From: G965218495 sp965262785
GTDB lineage: Bacteria; Bacteroidota; Rhodothermia; Rhodothermales; Bin80
NCBI GenBank assembly: GCA_965262785.1
Contig: OZ253559.1
Coordinates: 1,116,001 to 1,180,000, forward strand
Length of the DNA stretch: 64,000 nt
Reading direction: 5' to 3'
Shown in pieces: positions 45,867-55,441 of this stretch. How positions within the stretch are numbered: position 1 is the first letter of the stretch; each line of letters opens with the position of its first letter. Below the pieces are notes generated by a model that saw only the letters and a list, made by a program, of their open reading frames with translations, ran no database searches and was not told the DNA's origin. Both the position numbers and the translations under genes were made by a program.

Positions 45867-46098
45867 TTGCTCCCTAATTAAATGTCAAAAACTGTCACAA
45901 AAACGTTGACACATACCGCATCGAGCGGAACGCGCTCCCGCCCGCAACGTCAACGCGGCACTCACCGAACCGGGAGTAATTATGCAGCCAGCATGCGTGC
46001 AATCAAGGCAATCTGTCGCGGGAGCACTTAGACGATATTCGGCGCATGCTCCGGGAGCATAGTGCAATATTGCCACGATGCAGCGAATAGAATTGGTG

Positions 46099-46172
<74 letters not shown>

Positions 46173-46246
46173 TGGGCGTATATAACGCCGCAGGGCCATT
46201 GGGGATTCTGAAGGTGGCTGACGCGCAGCAAGCCGTATCTTGCCAC

Positions 46247-46717
46247 ATGATTGATCTTAACTTCCCAGGCTACCAGTTCTTTGTTCGGGGCGAAGGCAGG
46301 TCGCAAGAGATATTTGACCCCATTAGCCAAAAGTACGTCGTGCTGACCCCGGAGGAATGGGTGCGGCAGCACCTCGTGCAATACCTGGTGCAGGACAAGG
46401 GTGCGCCAATTGGTCTTTTGCGGCGGGAAATTCAGCTGAGACTAAACGGGGTGAGGCTACGGGCGGATGTGGTGGCCTATGACCGTAGTGGACGGCCGGT
46501 GATCGTGGCGGAGTGCAAGGCACCACATGTAGAACTGAATCAAGCCACCTTTGACCAGGTCGGACGCTATAACAAAAAGCTTCGTGCCCGCTACGTCATC
46601 ATCACCAACGGGCTCTCTCACTACTTTTGTCAGGTAAATCACGCCCTGAGGACCCTTCACTTTATTGACGACCTGCCCGGCTTTGAATCGATTTGCACTC
46701 ATGGAGACCGATCGTAG
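46247..46717 (+). CDS. HsdR N-terminal-like PD-(D/E)XK protein
   Basis: From ATG 46247 the product is 156 residues and matches the small stand-alone type I restriction R-subunit N-terminal domain proteins of Bacteroidota (HSDR_N_2). The nuclease-fold residues are D74 in RLRADVVAYDRSG and E89-x-K91 in PVIVAECKAP. It is probably not a restriction enzyme; its real role is unknown. It overlaps the next gene by 17 bp. Confidence 0.85.
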   Translation: MIDLNFPGYQFFVRGEGRSQEIFDPISQKYVVLTPEEWVRQHLVQYLVQDKGAPIGLLRREIQLRLNGVRLRADVVAYDRSGRPVIVAECKAPHVELNQATFDQVGRYNKKLRARYVIITNGLSHYFCQVNHALRTLHFIDDLPGFESICTHGDRS

Positions 46718-47257
46718 CGCAACCGAGCTGGAGGTCGCCACCACGGCGCTGCGCGAAGCGGCGCGGTTGTGCCAAGCTGTGCAGCGGAGTCTGGACTATG
46801 GCGTGATGGAAAAAGGGGATAGAAGTCCTGTTACAGTGGCCGACTTCGGCAGCCAAGCACTGATATGTTGCGCGCTCAGGGAGGCTTTCCCACGCGATGC
46901 CATAGTGGCGGAGGAAGATGCAGCTGCGCTGGGTGGCTCAAGGCAAGAAGCGATTGCTGCGGAGGTTATCCGCCGCGTACTGTTTGAACGCCCAAGTCAT
47001 AGCCCGACTGATGTTCTGCAGTGGATCGACTACGGCAACGGCCAGCCGGGTCGCGACCGATTTTGGACGCTTGACCCCATTGACGGGACCAAGGGGTTTT
47101 TGCGGGGGCGACAGTATGCCATTGCCCTTGCCCTGGTGGAAGACGGCTGCTTGCGCGTAGGCGCGCTCGCTTGTCCCAATCTGGACGGAGGCCTCCTGCT
47201 GACAGCGGCGTCCGGTCAAGGATCGAGGTGCCAATCCTTGGGCGGCGATGCTAGGCC

Positions 47258-49926
47258 TACCCTGTCCCCAAATTAGCGACTTGACTTTGTAAATCATGCC
47301 GTGTAGCTTTGCGGCATGCTTACGCAGAGCCAGATTCTTCGCACGCTGCGGACCTCTGAGGCGCGGCTTTTGCGCACATTGGAAGCGCATACCGGTGAAA
47401 GCCGTACGGCCATCAGCCGCCAGGTGTGCCATGCATTCGGCTTTCGTGATGCTCGTGGGAATCTGCAGCAGACCGGGTGTCTGAAGGCGCTCAAGACGCT
47501 GGAATCCGAGGACAGGCTGTCGTTGCCCGCGCCCAGGCGCACCATTGCAAGCGGTACGCCCCGGCTGTTGGACCAGCCGGTGCCGAAACCAGTGGAGGTG
47601 CCCGCTTCGCTCAAACAGATCAAGGGCTTGGCCTTGGAGTTGGTGGAGGATGCGACGCAGCGTGCGCGCTGGAACACCCTGATGGCAGCGGAGCATCCGC
47701 AGGGGGTGAGGCAGTTTGCGGGCGCGCAGATAAAGTATTTGTTTCGGAGCGATCACGGGTATCTGGGCGCGATCGGGTTTGCGGCTTCCGGCCTGTATGT
47801 GGGACCGCGTGACCGGTGGATGGCTTGGACGCACGCGCAGCGCCAGCAGCATCTGATGCGCGTAGTGGGCCTGAACCGGCTGTTAATTCGGCCAGGCGTA
47901 AAGGTCAAGAACCTGGCCAGTCATCTTCTGGGGAAGGTGCTCAAGCGGTTGCCCGTGGATTTTGCGGCGCGCTACGGCTATACCCCGTGGGTCATTGAGA
48001 CCTTCGTGGGGCCTGAGCAGCGGGGGACCTGTTTCCGTGCGGCGGGATTCCACTATGTGGGAAGGACCACCGGCCGGGGTCGCCATGCCGAGACCAAGGC
48101 GTGTACCCGGACGAAGAAGGCGGTGTTCGTCTATGATCTGGACCGCCGGTGGCGCAAGCATCTCGGGGTGGCGCACGTAGATGCGTATCCCAAACTGGAG
48201 GCTGGCGCGGGGCTGGATGCCGAGACCTGGGCGGCGCAGGAGTTTGGGGGCGCACAGCTGGGGGATAAGCGGCGGACTACCCGCCTGGTCAACAGTGTCA
48301 CTATATTGGCACGAGCGCCCGGCGAGTCCATAACGGCCACCATGAAATCCGATCGTGCCGCGATACGGGGATATTATCGCTTCATAGAGAAGGCCAACGA
48401 GCGGGGAACCACGCCCGCGGATATCCTGGCGCCGCATCGCCGTCGTACGATCGAGCGGATGCGCACGGAAAAGACGGTGCTGTGCCTTCAGGACGGCACG
48501 GACATCAACTACAGCACCCGTCCTGCGTGCGAGGGCTTGGAAGTGATCGGGCGCAACCAGACCACCGCGAAAGCACGGGGGGTGCATTTGCATACGACGT
48601 TGGCGTTGAGTGCGCAGGGGTTGCCGCTGGGCGTGCTGCGCTGTGCCTACAGGACCCAAGCGGGAAAGCACGCAGCTAAGACGCAGCAATGGATCGACGG
48701 ACTGCATGACATCGCCGAGGCGGCCACACACCTCAGCAGCAAGACCCGCGTACTCTGCGTCATGGATCGGGAAGCGGACATCTTTGCCCTGTTCGCCGCG
48801 CAGCAACAAGTGGGACGGGTGGATCTATTAGTACGGGCCAAGGCGAATCGGAGACTGGGAAGAAAGGGTCCGTTGTTGTTTGAGTTCATGCGCCAGGGGG
48901 CGCCCAAAGGTACCATTGAGGTAGCAATACAGCGGCTGAGCCGTCGCGAGAAGTCGGGCCGTGTCAAGCATAAGGGCCGTGCGGGCCGCATCGCACAGAT
49001 GGAGGTACGCTACCGTACGGTCATGCTTCCGCCCACCCGTGGACAGCAGGGCGGCCCGGTGAAGGTCACCGCCATACATGTTGGAGAGGCGGACCCGCCA
49101 GAAGGACAGAAAGCGATTCAGTGGTACCTGCTCGCGACTGCGGAGGTGACCTCGGTGGCACAGGCCGTAACAATGGTCGACTATTACATGTTACGCTGGC
49201 GTGTGGAAGACGGCTTCCGGATTCTCAAGAGTGTGTGCAAGGTGCAGGAGTTGCGCTTGCAGAAGGCCGATAGTCTTCACCTGGCCATCACCATCAACAT
49301 GGTGATGGCGTGGCGCCTGCACTTGATGACGTTACTGGGTCGCCAGGACCCGGAAGCACCGGCCGAGATCCTGTTTACAGATATTGAGCTGTGCGTGCTA
49401 CGAGAATACGCCGAAGGATTCAACTTGGCGTCTCCCGATGATCTGGCTGCAGCCATTCTGCTGCTGGCCATGATGGGAGGATACATGAATCGGAAAAGCG
49501 ATCCGCCGCCTGGCGCCAAAATCATGTCGCGCGGCTACCTCCGGCTGGAGGCCTGTGCTGTCATGTTTGCCGTGCTCCAGAAGAAGTACGGACTGTGGCC
49601 GCCGTAGGGTGTCAACACAGAAAGAAGGCCCGCAGTATTGCTCACCAGGGAGGGCTATTGATAAGGACCACGGATCGTCACGATGCCGCAAAAGCATTGG
49701 CAGGATAGGTGCGTGCCTGCGAAGCACGCACGCGCACGATACAGCTTTTGCCATTGCTGCGCCTGCCAATCCAAGCCTCTTCAACCCCAAATCAACGCCC
49801 TTAGTCGGGCATTGCGGCTGTGTTAGTTACGCTATCTACACGGACCAACCACCGCGCGAAAGGCTGGCTTCCGTGCAATCGGCCGTGAGGCCACCTTGTC
49901 AAGCCGGAAATGTTGCCGACGGGTAG
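47258..49926 (+). mobile_element. IS4-family insertion sequence with DruA-transposase fusion gene
   Basis: The element is 2669 bp, inserted in cysQ. A 9-bp direct repeat TGCTAGGCC flanks it (47249-47257 and 49927-49935). The ends are imperfect inverted repeats (TACCCTGTC... left, CTACCCGTC... right, both leading to CTTGAC). Some 320 bp after the transposase are non-coding and include a perfect 8-bp hairpin at 49709-49731. Confidence 0.88.
47316..49607 (+). CDS. DruA (DUF4338)-IS4 transposase fusion protein
   Basis: A 763-residue protein. Residues about 100-290 match the DUF4338/DruA fold: GVRQFAGAQIKYLFRSDHGY, GPRDRWMAWTHAQRQQHLMR, NLASHLLGKVLKRLPVDFAA, RYGYTPWVIETFVGPEQRGT, CFRAAGFHYVGRTTGRGR. 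Residues about 300-760 are an IS4 (Tn5-like) transposase: DNA-binding FGGAQLGDKRRTTRLV, first Asp D393 in LCLQDGTDINYS, second D484 in LCVMDREADIF, and the YREK signature Y624-R627-E631-K638 in YYMLRWRVEDGFRILK. All catalytic residues are present. The protein is most likely the element's transposase with an extra N-terminal module. Confidence 0.92.
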   Translation: MLTQSQILRTLRTSEARLLRTLEAHTGESRTAISRQVCHAFGFRDARGNLQQTGCLKALKTLESEDRLSLPAPRRTIASGTPRLLDQPVPKPVEVPASLKQIKGLALELVEDATQRARWNTLMAAEHPQGVRQFAGAQIKYLFRSDHGYLGAIGFAASGLYVGPRDRWMAWTHAQRQQHLMRVVGLNRLLIRPGVKVKNLASHLLGKVLKRLPVDFAARYGYTPWVIETFVGPEQRGTCFRAAGFHYVGRTTGRGRHAETKACTRTKKAVFVYDLDRRWRKHLGVAHVDAYPKLEAGAGLDAETWAAQEFGGAQLGDKRRTTRLVNSVTILARAPGESITATMKSDRAAIRGYYRFIEKANERGTTPADILAPHRRRTIERMRTEKTVLCLQDGTDINYSTRPACEGLEVIGRNQTTAKARGVHLHTTLALSAQGLPLGVLRCAYRTQAGKHAAKTQQWIDGLHDIAEAATHLSSKTRVLCVMDREADIFALFAAQQQVGRVDLLVRAKANRRLGRKGPLLFEFMRQGAPKGTIEVAIQRLSRREKSGRVKHKGRAGRIAQMEVRYRTVMLPPTRGQQGGPVKVTAIHVGEADPPEGQKAIQWYLLATAEVTSVAQAVTMVDYYMLRWRVEDGFRILKSVCKVQELRLQKADSLHLAITINMVMAWRLHLMTLLGRQDPEAPAEILFTDIELCVLREYAEGFNLASPDDLAAAILLLAMMGGYMNRKSDPPPGAKIMSRGYLRLEACAVMFAVLQKKYGLWPP

Positions 49927-50359
49927 TGCTAGGCCCCTGGCAATCCAGGTGAGCACAACACACGAGGTCTCCAAGGCGCGATTCTGCGAATCCGCCGAGT
50001 CCGGGCACAGCTCGCACACAGAAGCACATCGCCTGGCCAAATACCTGGGCATCAGCTCCAACAGCGTGCGTTTGGATAGCCAGGCAAAGTACGCGGTTGT
50101 GGCGCGCGGCCTCGCCGACATATACTTACGACTCCCGACGCGGCGCGACTATCAGGAAAGGATCTGGGACCATGCCGCAGGAGCGCTCATCCTGGCAGAA
50201 GCTGGGGGCACGGTCACGGACATGCATGGCCATGCGCTCGATTTTTCTAGCGGGCGAACGCTGGCGCGTAACAACGGCGTCGTAGCAACCAACGGACTCC
50301 TGCACGCCCAAGTGGTTGAGGCCATCTCCGAATTGGGCATCGGACAGGGAAAGGCTTGA

Positions 50360-50824
50360 CGAAGTGGACTTCAGCGGCACGCTGCTAGCCGGCCCTGGAG
50401 TGGCGCTCGAACGAGCCATTGCCACCCGCTGCAGAATGCCTGTGGCCCTCGTGAGTAGTCCAAGCGGTGGCTCATTCGTCCCGCATGCCGTATCGCAACG
50501 TTCCAATTCCAGTCGCTTAGCCATGGGCTCCGACGGCTTCCTCAAGCCGCCCGAATCGTAAATGAAGCTGAATTCGAAGCAAGAATCGCCGAGTGTTACC
50601 CATCCAGGTGGTCCGGGACGAATTCCTGGCCGCGATGCTGCCACATGAGTTATTTTAGGTAGGGCTCGCCCAGCAGCCCGACGGGCCTCGACGGCTGGAG
50701 AGTAGACTCAGAGCTGCACGGCATCGGGAATGCCGTTACATGCCAGCGCGCTTCTGGCTATGCACGTGTGCAGGCCGTGGAGCCGGTATGTAGAGCCCGC
50801 CCTTAGCCACAAACCACTGGTCAT
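50360..50824 (+). other. Intergenic region, no supported gene
   Basis: About 465 bp between the cysQ 3' end and the acyltransferase gene. Frames exist on both strands (a minus-strand frame runs from 50644 back into cysQ) but none shows a recognisable domain or a ribosome-binding site. It presumably carries the promoter of the following operon. Confidence 0.3.
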
Positions 50825-52174
50825 ATGATGGGGAGGCTGGTTCGGTTCTTCGCGTTGCGGATCCTGCGGATTTTCTATTCGCCCATTGAGGTAGCCAACG
50901 ACAGGCTGGCAAAAGCAGCACCCGCGGCCATCTTGGTGCTCAACCATCCTAATGGGATACTGGATCCGGCCGTCATCTTCACTGTCTTGGGTCGCCCGGT
51001 GGCGTTTTTGGCCAAGAGTACGCCATTTGGGTACCCGCTGAAGTGCTGGTTCATGCGTCAATTCGGGGCTCTGCCGATCTTTCGGGCTGTCGACCTTGGG
51101 CGTCGTGGTGGTGCCTCAGATCGGGACGACATGCACCGGCGCAACGAAGAGACGTTCGCGAAATGCCGTGCACTGCTGAATGGCGGCAATGCTGTGGCAC
51201 TCTTTCCAGAAGGCACCACACACGACGAGCCCATGATGATGCCAGCGCGGACCGGGGCTGCGCGCATCGCACTTTCGGCGGCCGAGTCTTCTAACTGGAG
51301 TGTACCGCAGATAATACCCGTGGGGATCTGGTACGAGAATTCGACGCGATTTCGATCCACGGTTTTAGTAGTGCCTGGAAAACCAGTAGAAATCGCTGCC
51401 TTCAGGAATCGTTTTGTGGAGGCGCCCAGAGAAGCAGTGCACGAACTGACGGCACTATTAGAAGAGGGGCTACGCGCGGTTGTCCTCGAAGCCGAAACCA
51501 CCGAGCTCCTAAAAAGCGCCCCCTTTATCGCCGCATGGACACAGCCGGAAGGGCATAAGCCTGACCTCAAGGCGCGGCAGGCGAGGGCGGCAGAACTGCT
51601 AGACGGCTACAGGACAATGCACAAGGTGGACCCGGGCCGCCTGGCAAGCATCGAAAGTGCTGTTCGCCAGTATGCGCGCATGCTTTACACGCTCGGAGTC
51701 AAAGATCCGTGGAAATTGGAAGAGCTCAGACCGGTGGCTTGGTATGCCCTGAAGCGCGCGCTATTGCTGTTGGCCTGGTCACCGCTGGCACTGTTGGGGG
51801 CTCTGATGAGCTACGTGCCCTATCGCCTTGCGGCCAGTGTCGTTCGACGCAAATTTTCATACAACCGGTCGCAGGCCGGAGCACTTAAATTGGTAGTCGG
51901 CACCATGATGGTGGCGCTGGCATGGATTCTGGAGGCCACCATCGTAGGGATTGTTGCCGGTGCCCCATGGGGCGCAGGCGTGGCCGCGCTTGCGCCCCTT
52001 TGCGGCTACGTCGCGATCCGCTGGGCGGAGGTCGCAAGAAAGCTGTATGCAGTTATTCGGGCGGGCTGGCTGCGGCGGCGGCGTGAAAGTCTGGTGAGTT
52101 ATTTGGCCGAACAGCGCCAGCGGCTTGCCCAGGAAATTCAGGATGCCTTGACCCATTTGCGAACTATCGAGTGA
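50825..52174 (+). CDS. PlsC-like phospholipid acyltransferase
   Basis: A 449-residue acyltransferase with the catalytic motif NHPNGILDP (H41 to D47, the five-residue spacing seen in the glycerol-3-phosphate acyltransferase branch) and the acyl-acceptor motif LFPEGTTHDEP. Hydrophobic C-terminal segments (ALLLLAWSPLALLGALMSYV; VAGAPWGAGVAALAPLCGYV) place it in the membrane, ending in a basic coiled tail. It would acylate glycerol-3-phosphate or lysophosphatidate in phospholipid synthesis. ATG 50825 or 50828. Its stop overlaps the GTG start of the dehydrogenase gene by 4 bp. Confidence 0.85.
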   Translation: MMGRLVRFFALRILRIFYSPIEVANDRLAKAAPAAILVLNHPNGILDPAVIFTVLGRPVAFLAKSTPFGYPLKCWFMRQFGALPIFRAVDLGRRGGASDRDDMHRRNEETFAKCRALLNGGNAVALFPEGTTHDEPMMMPARTGAARIALSAAESSNWSVPQIIPVGIWYENSTRFRSTVLVVPGKPVEIAAFRNRFVEAPREAVHELTALLEEGLRAVVLEAETTELLKSAPFIAAWTQPEGHKPDLKARQARAAELLDGYRTMHKVDPGRLASIESAVRQYARMLYTLGVKDPWKLEELRPVAWYALKRALLLLAWSPLALLGALMSYVPYRLAASVVRRKFSYNRSQAGALKLVVGTMMVALAWILEATIVGIVAGAPWGAGVAALAPLCGYVAIRWAEVARKLYAVIRAGWLRRRRESLVSYLAEQRQRLAQEIQDALTHLRTIE

Positions 52175-53280
52175 AGACACGCGCAGCGATTGTAGAGAGC
52201 GTCGGTGGGCCCATTACCTTGCGGGAGTTGGATCTGCTGCCCCCTCGGGCTGGTGAAGTGCGGGTAAAGGTCAGTGCCGCAGGCATTTGCCGCAGCGACT
52301 GGCATGTTTGTACGGGTGCTACGCCACATCCACTGCCTGCGGCACTCGGCCACGAAGGGGCCGGCACCGTGATGGAGGTGGGGCCCGGTGTCAAGCGGCT
52401 ACGGCGCGGAGATGCCGTAATCCTGAGCTGGGCACCCGGATGTGGGACGTGCTTCTACTGCGAGCGTGAACGGCCTGGATTGTGCGAAGTCTTTGATCGT
52501 ACGATCTGGAAGGGCGTGATGGCCGATGGCACGCCCCGCCTGTTTCTGGACGGTGATCCCGTGTATCAATTCTGTGCGCTGGGGTGCTTTGCGGAGCATG
52601 TAGTTGTTGCCGAGCCTTCTTGCATACCGCTGGCAAAGGGCGTGCCTATGCCGGTCGCAGCCCTTATCGGTTGCTGCGTAACGACGGGCCTGGGCGCGGT
52701 CTTCAACACCGCCAGGGTCCCGCGAGGAAGCAGTGTAGCGGTGCTCGGCGCAGGGGGCGTAGGGCTTTCTATGATACTGGGTGCGCGTATTGCCGGCGCC
52801 TGCCCAATAATCGCCGTAGATAAGCTCCAGGCGCGCGCGCGGCTGGCCATGGCGAGCGGCGCAACGCACTTTCTGCCCGCCTCGCCTGACATCGCAAGCA
52901 GCATCCGGGTCCTTACACAGGGCCGCGGCGCAGACTTCGTCTTTGATGCCACGGGGATTCCCGCCGTTCAGGAGGCGTGCCTGGACGCCGCACGCCCGGG
53001 CGGAACGACTGTTCTGTCCGGGCTGGCGCCCGTGGGGAGCACAACCAATCTGCCCGGTGCTGTCATCACGCGCAAAGAAAAAATGATCAAAGGCTCCTAC
53101 TACGGAAGCGCCATGCCGGAGCGAGACTTCGTCCAATTCGCACAGTGGTTTCGCGAAGGTCGCCTGGACCTTGCTCCTCTCCTGACCAAAACCTATAATC
53201 TAGTGGAAATCCATCGGGCCTACCAGGATCTTAACGCCGGGCGCATTGTGCGGGGTATACTGTCTTTTGATTCCGCATGA
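52171..53280 (+). CDS. Zinc-dependent alcohol dehydrogenase (class III-like MDR)
   Basis: A 369-residue medium-chain dehydrogenase starting at GTG 52171. Catalytic zinc ligands C40 in GICRSDWH and H61-E62 in LGHEGAG; structural zinc cysteines C91, C94, C97, C105 in PGCGTCFYCERERPGLC; nucleotide-binding AVLGAGGVGLSMILGARIAG. It oxidises alcohols or reduces aldehydes with NAD(H), in the class III/mycothiol-type lineage; the substrate is undetermined. Translationally coupled to the upstream acyltransferase gene. Confidence 0.9.
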   Translation: MKTRAAIVESVGGPITLRELDLLPPRAGEVRVKVSAAGICRSDWHVCTGATPHPLPAALGHEGAGTVMEVGPGVKRLRRGDAVILSWAPGCGTCFYCERERPGLCEVFDRTIWKGVMADGTPRLFLDGDPVYQFCALGCFAEHVVVAEPSCIPLAKGVPMPVAALIGCCVTTGLGAVFNTARVPRGSSVAVLGAGGVGLSMILGARIAGACPIIAVDKLQARARLAMASGATHFLPASPDIASSIRVLTQGRGADFVFDATGIPAVQEACLDAARPGGTTVLSGLAPVGSTTNLPGAVITRKEKMIKGSYYGSAMPERDFVQFAQWFREGRLDLAPLLTKTYNLVEIHRAYQDLNAGRIVRGILSFDSA

Positions 53281-53322
53281 AGCCTCGGATTTGCGTGCCC
53301 TGGCCCTATTATTCCCAATCCT

Positions 53323-55428
53323 ATGCGCACTACAATTCCAGCACTACTTTGCAGCCTGATCCTTGCGGCCGCTTCGTTGGCTCAGGAGGCCGATACCACA
53401 ACGACTTACGCACTTGAAAGCATTGTTGTGACGGCCGACCGGTCGGAAAGCATGCTTTCGCAATCCACCGGGTCGGTGTCCGTGATGACGGGCAGCGAGC
53501 TTCGCCGCCTGCCTGGCGTGGCCAGGCTGGGAGATGTGCTGCGACAGATCCCGGGCTTTGCCATGCTCAGCATTGATGGCCAGGGGTTTGACCCCCAGGC
53601 CATCGTGCGAGGATTCTATGGAGGCGGCGAAACCGAATACGTCCTGGTCCTTTTGGACGGGCGGCCCATGAACAATATGGAAATGGGTCTGATCAACTGG
53701 AGCCAGATTCCACTGTCGGCTATCAAGTCCGTAGAGGTGATTCGCGGAGGCGCGTCATCACTATATGGAGATGCCGCGGTCGGAGGCGTATTGAATATAG
53801 TCACGAACAGGGCAGCGGCACGCTCAAGCGGTGCGCAGCTGTCGTTTTCGACAGGCTCCTTCAGAACGTACCTGGGCGAAGGGTCTGCGCATACCAACGT
53901 GCAGGGAAAGCCATTGTCGGCCTTTGTCAGCATGCTCAAGACTGCAGGGTTTCGTGAGCATTCCGCGCGAGAAGCCGGAAGCATAGGCGTTTCCGTGGGA
54001 CTACTGGCAAGCGAAGCCTACGATCTCACATTTTCGGGGCTTGGCCACTGGCGCGCGTACGATATTCCCGGGCCGCTGACACCTGCCGAACTCAACAAAT
54101 CACGCACGCAAGAGTCGCCATTTTTCCAATTCGACAACGTTGATGAGCAGACACTGCGCCTCACCCTCGATGGTCGCCGTGCGTTATCTGGGTCCGCAAC
54201 CCTGAGCGGCGCAGTAAGTGGAGAATGGCGCAGCTCTGATCTGGTGCGCACCTTGCCGCTGGCTGCGGTATTTGCAGACACCAAGGGGCGCGCAGTCGGC
54301 ACCTCTCGCTTCTTTGGAACCGTTCAGCTGGTAAAGGAAAGCCTCATTCTAAGCGCTGACAAGATCGTGGCAGGGATTGATGGCAAATTTGGTACGCTCG
54401 ACAACACGTACTACGACATGCTGACAGGCACGTCTGAAGACTATCGGGCGTATTCGGGTGACCGCGGCGGAATTAGCGCGGAGGCTGAAGGAAGCCGAAC
54501 CGCGATAGCAGGATTCTTGCAGTACGATTTCGCCCCGCTATCGCGTCTGCGTTTCACGCTGGGTGGCCGCTACGACGCCATCAATGACAGTTACGAGCCC
54601 AGCGGAGGAGAAAACAGCGACGCGTCGCACAGCGCCTTTAGCCCCAAGGTGGGAATGAATTTGGCGTTTGCCCGCTCAGCCAGCCATGTCGGGCACGTGT
54701 ATGCCAACTATTTGGGAATCTTCAAGGCGGCTACGATGGATCAGCTTTTTGACCAGCGTCTGCTGCCCATACCTTTTCCGCCGTTTGGTATCACGATATC
54801 CAACAACGAGCTGAAACCGCAGCGGGGCACGAGCTATGAAGTGGGCCTTTACCAGCGGGTAGCATTCACGAGCACCGTCGCCAGCGAGCTGACCTTGTCT
54901 GTATACCAGGTGAACATGAAAGATGAGTTGGACTTTTCGTTCGAGACGTTCAGTTATGCCAACATAGCCTCCAGCCAGCACTCGGGCGTTGAATCAGGCT
55001 TGCGGCTACATGTGGGGGCGCATGCGACGGCGCACGTCAACTACACGCTCCAGAACGTCACCTACGAGGAAGGCGAAAACAAGGGCAAGTACGTAAAGGC
55101 CATCCCCAGGGACTACCTCAACGCGGGAGTGAGCGCAAACCTTCCGATGGGAATCAACATCGGTGCAGTCATGCATTCCACCGCCCGGATTTATCTGGAT
55201 GACGCCAACACGATGCCGCTGGGCAACTACACTACGCTTGATGCCGTCGTTTCTTATCGGTGGCGCCAGCATGGCGCCTTGGTAAAGCTAGAATCCACGA
55301 ACCTGCTGGATGCCACGTACAGCACAACGGGCTTTCCGGACCCTGACAGCTCGTCTGAATCCGGGATAGTATTCTTGTATCCGGCAGCCGGGCGCGCCTT
55401 GCGCCTTGGTGTCACCGTTTCGCTATAA
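53323..55428 (+). CDS. TonB-dependent outer-membrane receptor
   Basis: A 701-residue protein with a signal peptide (LLCSLILAAASLAQ), a plug domain starting at ALESIVVTADRSESMLSQST and GDVLRQIPGFAML, the plug signature IRGGASSLYGDAAVGGVLNI, and about 550 residues of alternating barrel strands ending in AAGRALRLGVTVSL, whose last hydrophobic residues suit BAM recognition. It imports an unknown ligand (siderophore, cobalamin or other) using TonB energy. A TMEM220-type gene follows 13 bp downstream. No SusD partner is present. Confidence 0.93.
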   Translation: MRTTIPALLCSLILAAASLAQEADTTTTYALESIVVTADRSESMLSQSTGSVSVMTGSELRRLPGVARLGDVLRQIPGFAMLSIDGQGFDPQAIVRGFYGGGETEYVLVLLDGRPMNNMEMGLINWSQIPLSAIKSVEVIRGGASSLYGDAAVGGVLNIVTNRAAARSSGAQLSFSTGSFRTYLGEGSAHTNVQGKPLSAFVSMLKTAGFREHSAREAGSIGVSVGLLASEAYDLTFSGLGHWRAYDIPGPLTPAELNKSRTQESPFFQFDNVDEQTLRLTLDGRRALSGSATLSGAVSGEWRSSDLVRTLPLAAVFADTKGRAVGTSRFFGTVQLVKESLILSADKIVAGIDGKFGTLDNTYYDMLTGTSEDYRAYSGDRGGISAEAEGSRTAIAGFLQYDFAPLSRLRFTLGGRYDAINDSYEPSGGENSDASHSAFSPKVGMNLAFARSASHVGHVYANYLGIFKAATMDQLFDQRLLPIPFPPFGITISNNELKPQRGTSYEVGLYQRVAFTSTVASELTLSVYQVNMKDELDFSFETFSYANIASSQHSGVESGLRLHVGAHATAHVNYTLQNVTYEEGENKGKYVKAIPRDYLNAGVSANLPMGINIGAVMHSTARIYLDDANTMPLGNYTTLDAVVSYRWRQHGALVKLESTNLLDATYSTTGFPDPDSSSESGIVFLYPAAGRALRLGVTVSL

Positions 55429-55441
55429 ACTGATACGAGCT

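Larger units (their letters stand above)
44399..45877 (+). mobile_element. IS3-family insertion sequence
   Basis: The element is 1479 bp with inverted ends TTAGGGAGCAATT (44399-44411 and, on the minus strand, from 45877). No target duplication is evident. It contains OrfA and OrfB in the usual -1 relationship. A run of eight A residues at about 44819-44826 lies near the end of OrfA, a possible frameshift site. Confidence 0.85.
46701..50359 (+). pseudogene. cysQ: CysQ-like 3'(2'),5'-bisphosphate nucleotidase, split by an IS4-family element
   Basis: The 5' part (46701-47257) has inositol-monophosphatase-family metal sites: EKGDRSPVTVADFGSQ, IVAEEDAAALGG and FWTLDPIDGTKGFLRGRQYA, the DGTKGFL form typical of PAP phosphatases. 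The 3' part resumes at 49936 with PLAIQVSTTHEVSKARFC and contains RLPTRRDYQERIWDHAAGAL and VTDMHGHALDFSSGRTL. Deleting 47258-49935 rejoins GGDARPLAIQ in frame. The enzyme normally clears 3'-phosphoadenosine-5'-phosphate from sulfate metabolism; the insertion should inactivate it. Confidence 0.9.

Noticed and set aside
47316..49607. DruA domain taken as evidence of a Druantia defence system
   Set aside because: No DruB-E genes are present, the domain is fused to a complete YREK transposase, and the gene lies between IS ends with a target duplication; it is a transposase gene.
50126..50644. Minus-strand ORF of 172 codons over the cysQ 3' end
   Set aside because: More than half is antisense to cysQ coding sequence, there is no recognisable domain, and the start region lacks a ribosome-binding site.
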